DNA from: Tissierellia bacterium
GTDB taxonomy: Bacteria > Bacillota > Clostridia > Tissierellales > Sedimentibacteraceae
Direction of reading: 5' to 3'
NCBI GenBank assembly: GCA_028700795.1
Contig: JAQVRY010000007.1
Coordinates: forward strand, 14,518 to 28,419
Length of the DNA: 13,902 nucleotides
Shown here: positions 13,595 to 13,902 of the stretch, one piece after another
Position numbering within the stretch: position 1 is the first letter of the stretch
How the letters are laid out: each line of letters begins with the position of its first letter
Position numbers and translations under genes: made by a program
The notes under the pieces: generated by a model
Told to the model about the DNA's origin: nothing
Databases searched by the model: none
What the model saw: the letters and a program-made list of their open reading frames with translations, nothing else

Positions 13595-13902
13595 TTACTT
13601 TAATACTCTGTCTAGCAATACAACTGCTTCGGCTCTATTAATATTGTTTTGAGGTCTAAAGGTATTGTCTTTATAACCTTTAATCAAATTATTCTCCGTC
13701 ACCGCACCAACATATCCTATAGCCCAGCCACTGATTTGACTGCTGTCATAAAATGAATCAGCTCCTTTGACATTACCTTCTAATTCAAGCAGCCTTGACA
13801 TAATAATTGCAGCTTGCTCTCTTGTGATATAATCTTCGGGAGCAAATTCTGTTTCTGAAATTCCTATTATGTCTCCTTCTTTGTATGCCTTTTGTATTTC
13901 CT
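13595..13902 (-). CDS. S-layer homology (SLH) domain protein, C-terminal fragment
   Basis: The frame is open from the right edge to the TAA at 13595-13597, giving the last 101 residues of a larger protein. A methionine codon at 13801 is internal, not a start, because the SLH pattern continues upstream of it. Visible are the end of one SLH repeat (FAPEDYITREQAAIIMSRLL) and a full final one, containing FYDSSQISGWAIGYV, LIKGYKDNTFRPQNNINRAE and AVVLLDRVLK. SLH repeats bind pyruvylated secondary wall polymers and anchor proteins to the Gram-positive surface. The functional N-terminal part lies outside, so its role is unknown. Confidence 0.9.
   Translation of the reverse strand, partial: EIQKAYKEGDIIGISETEFAPEDYITREQAAIIMSRLLELEGNVKGADSFYDSSQISGWAIGYVGAVTENNLIKGYKDNTFRPQNNINRAEAVVLLDRVLK

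Overview
This is low-GC DNA with dense, mostly one-directional gene packing, strong AGGAGG-type ribosome binding sites and Firmicutes-type promoters. Gene content (SLH surface protein, EamA carriers, a heterodimeric ABC exporter, a DUF2680-like secreted protein, a Tyr-rich cupin) points to an anaerobic Gram-positive of the Clostridia/Tissierellia kind. The genus cannot be fixed from sequence alone. No tRNA, rRNA, CRISPR array, prophage or intact insertion sequence was seen.

Layout, left to right. On the minus strand: a DMT/EamA carrier running off the left edge (1-904). Next is a tightly coupled three-gene operon (1000-3888), transcribed in the order solute-binding-like protein, HypB/UreG-like GTPase, ABC ATPase. 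Then come a RimK-like ATP-grasp ligase (4136-4990), a heterodimeric ABC exporter pair (5209-8747), undecaprenyl-diphosphatase UppP (8841-9659) and a histidine kinase/response regulator pair (9786-11925). Divergent on the plus strand are a secreted DUF2680-like protein with a Gly/Met-rich tail (12189-12671) and a cupin with a Tyr/Pro/Asn repeat N-terminus (12799-13452). Convergent with the cupin, on the minus strand, is the C-terminal end of an SLH-domain surface protein that enters from the right edge (13595-13902).

The most interesting unit is the three-gene operon. It encodes a substrate-binding-protein fold with no signal peptide or lipobox, an ABC ATPase with no permease partner, and a SIMIBI-class GTPase carrying two CxxC pairs. 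Both the binding protein and the ATPase carry a small N-terminal helical module resembling DUF1858. No membrane subunit is present. The set looks like a soluble, nucleotide-driven delivery or insertion machine, perhaps for a metal or cofactor, rather than an importer. Its leader has a GTAAC-N4-GTTAC palindrome placed where a CRP/FNR-family activator would sit.

The right half looks like a cell-envelope module. The sensor kinase's extracytoplasmic segment contains a Gly/Met-rich tract echoed in the tail of the divergently encoded secreted protein. The 263-base shared upstream region holds two extended -10 promoters, two perfect hairpins and an 11-bp-phased direct repeat of the kind OmpR/PhoB regulators bind. 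Several intergenic gaps contain palindromic elements that look like dispersed clostridial repeats. Gene starts were reassigned for the solute-binding protein, UppP and the histidine kinase from ribosome binding sites and promoter positions.
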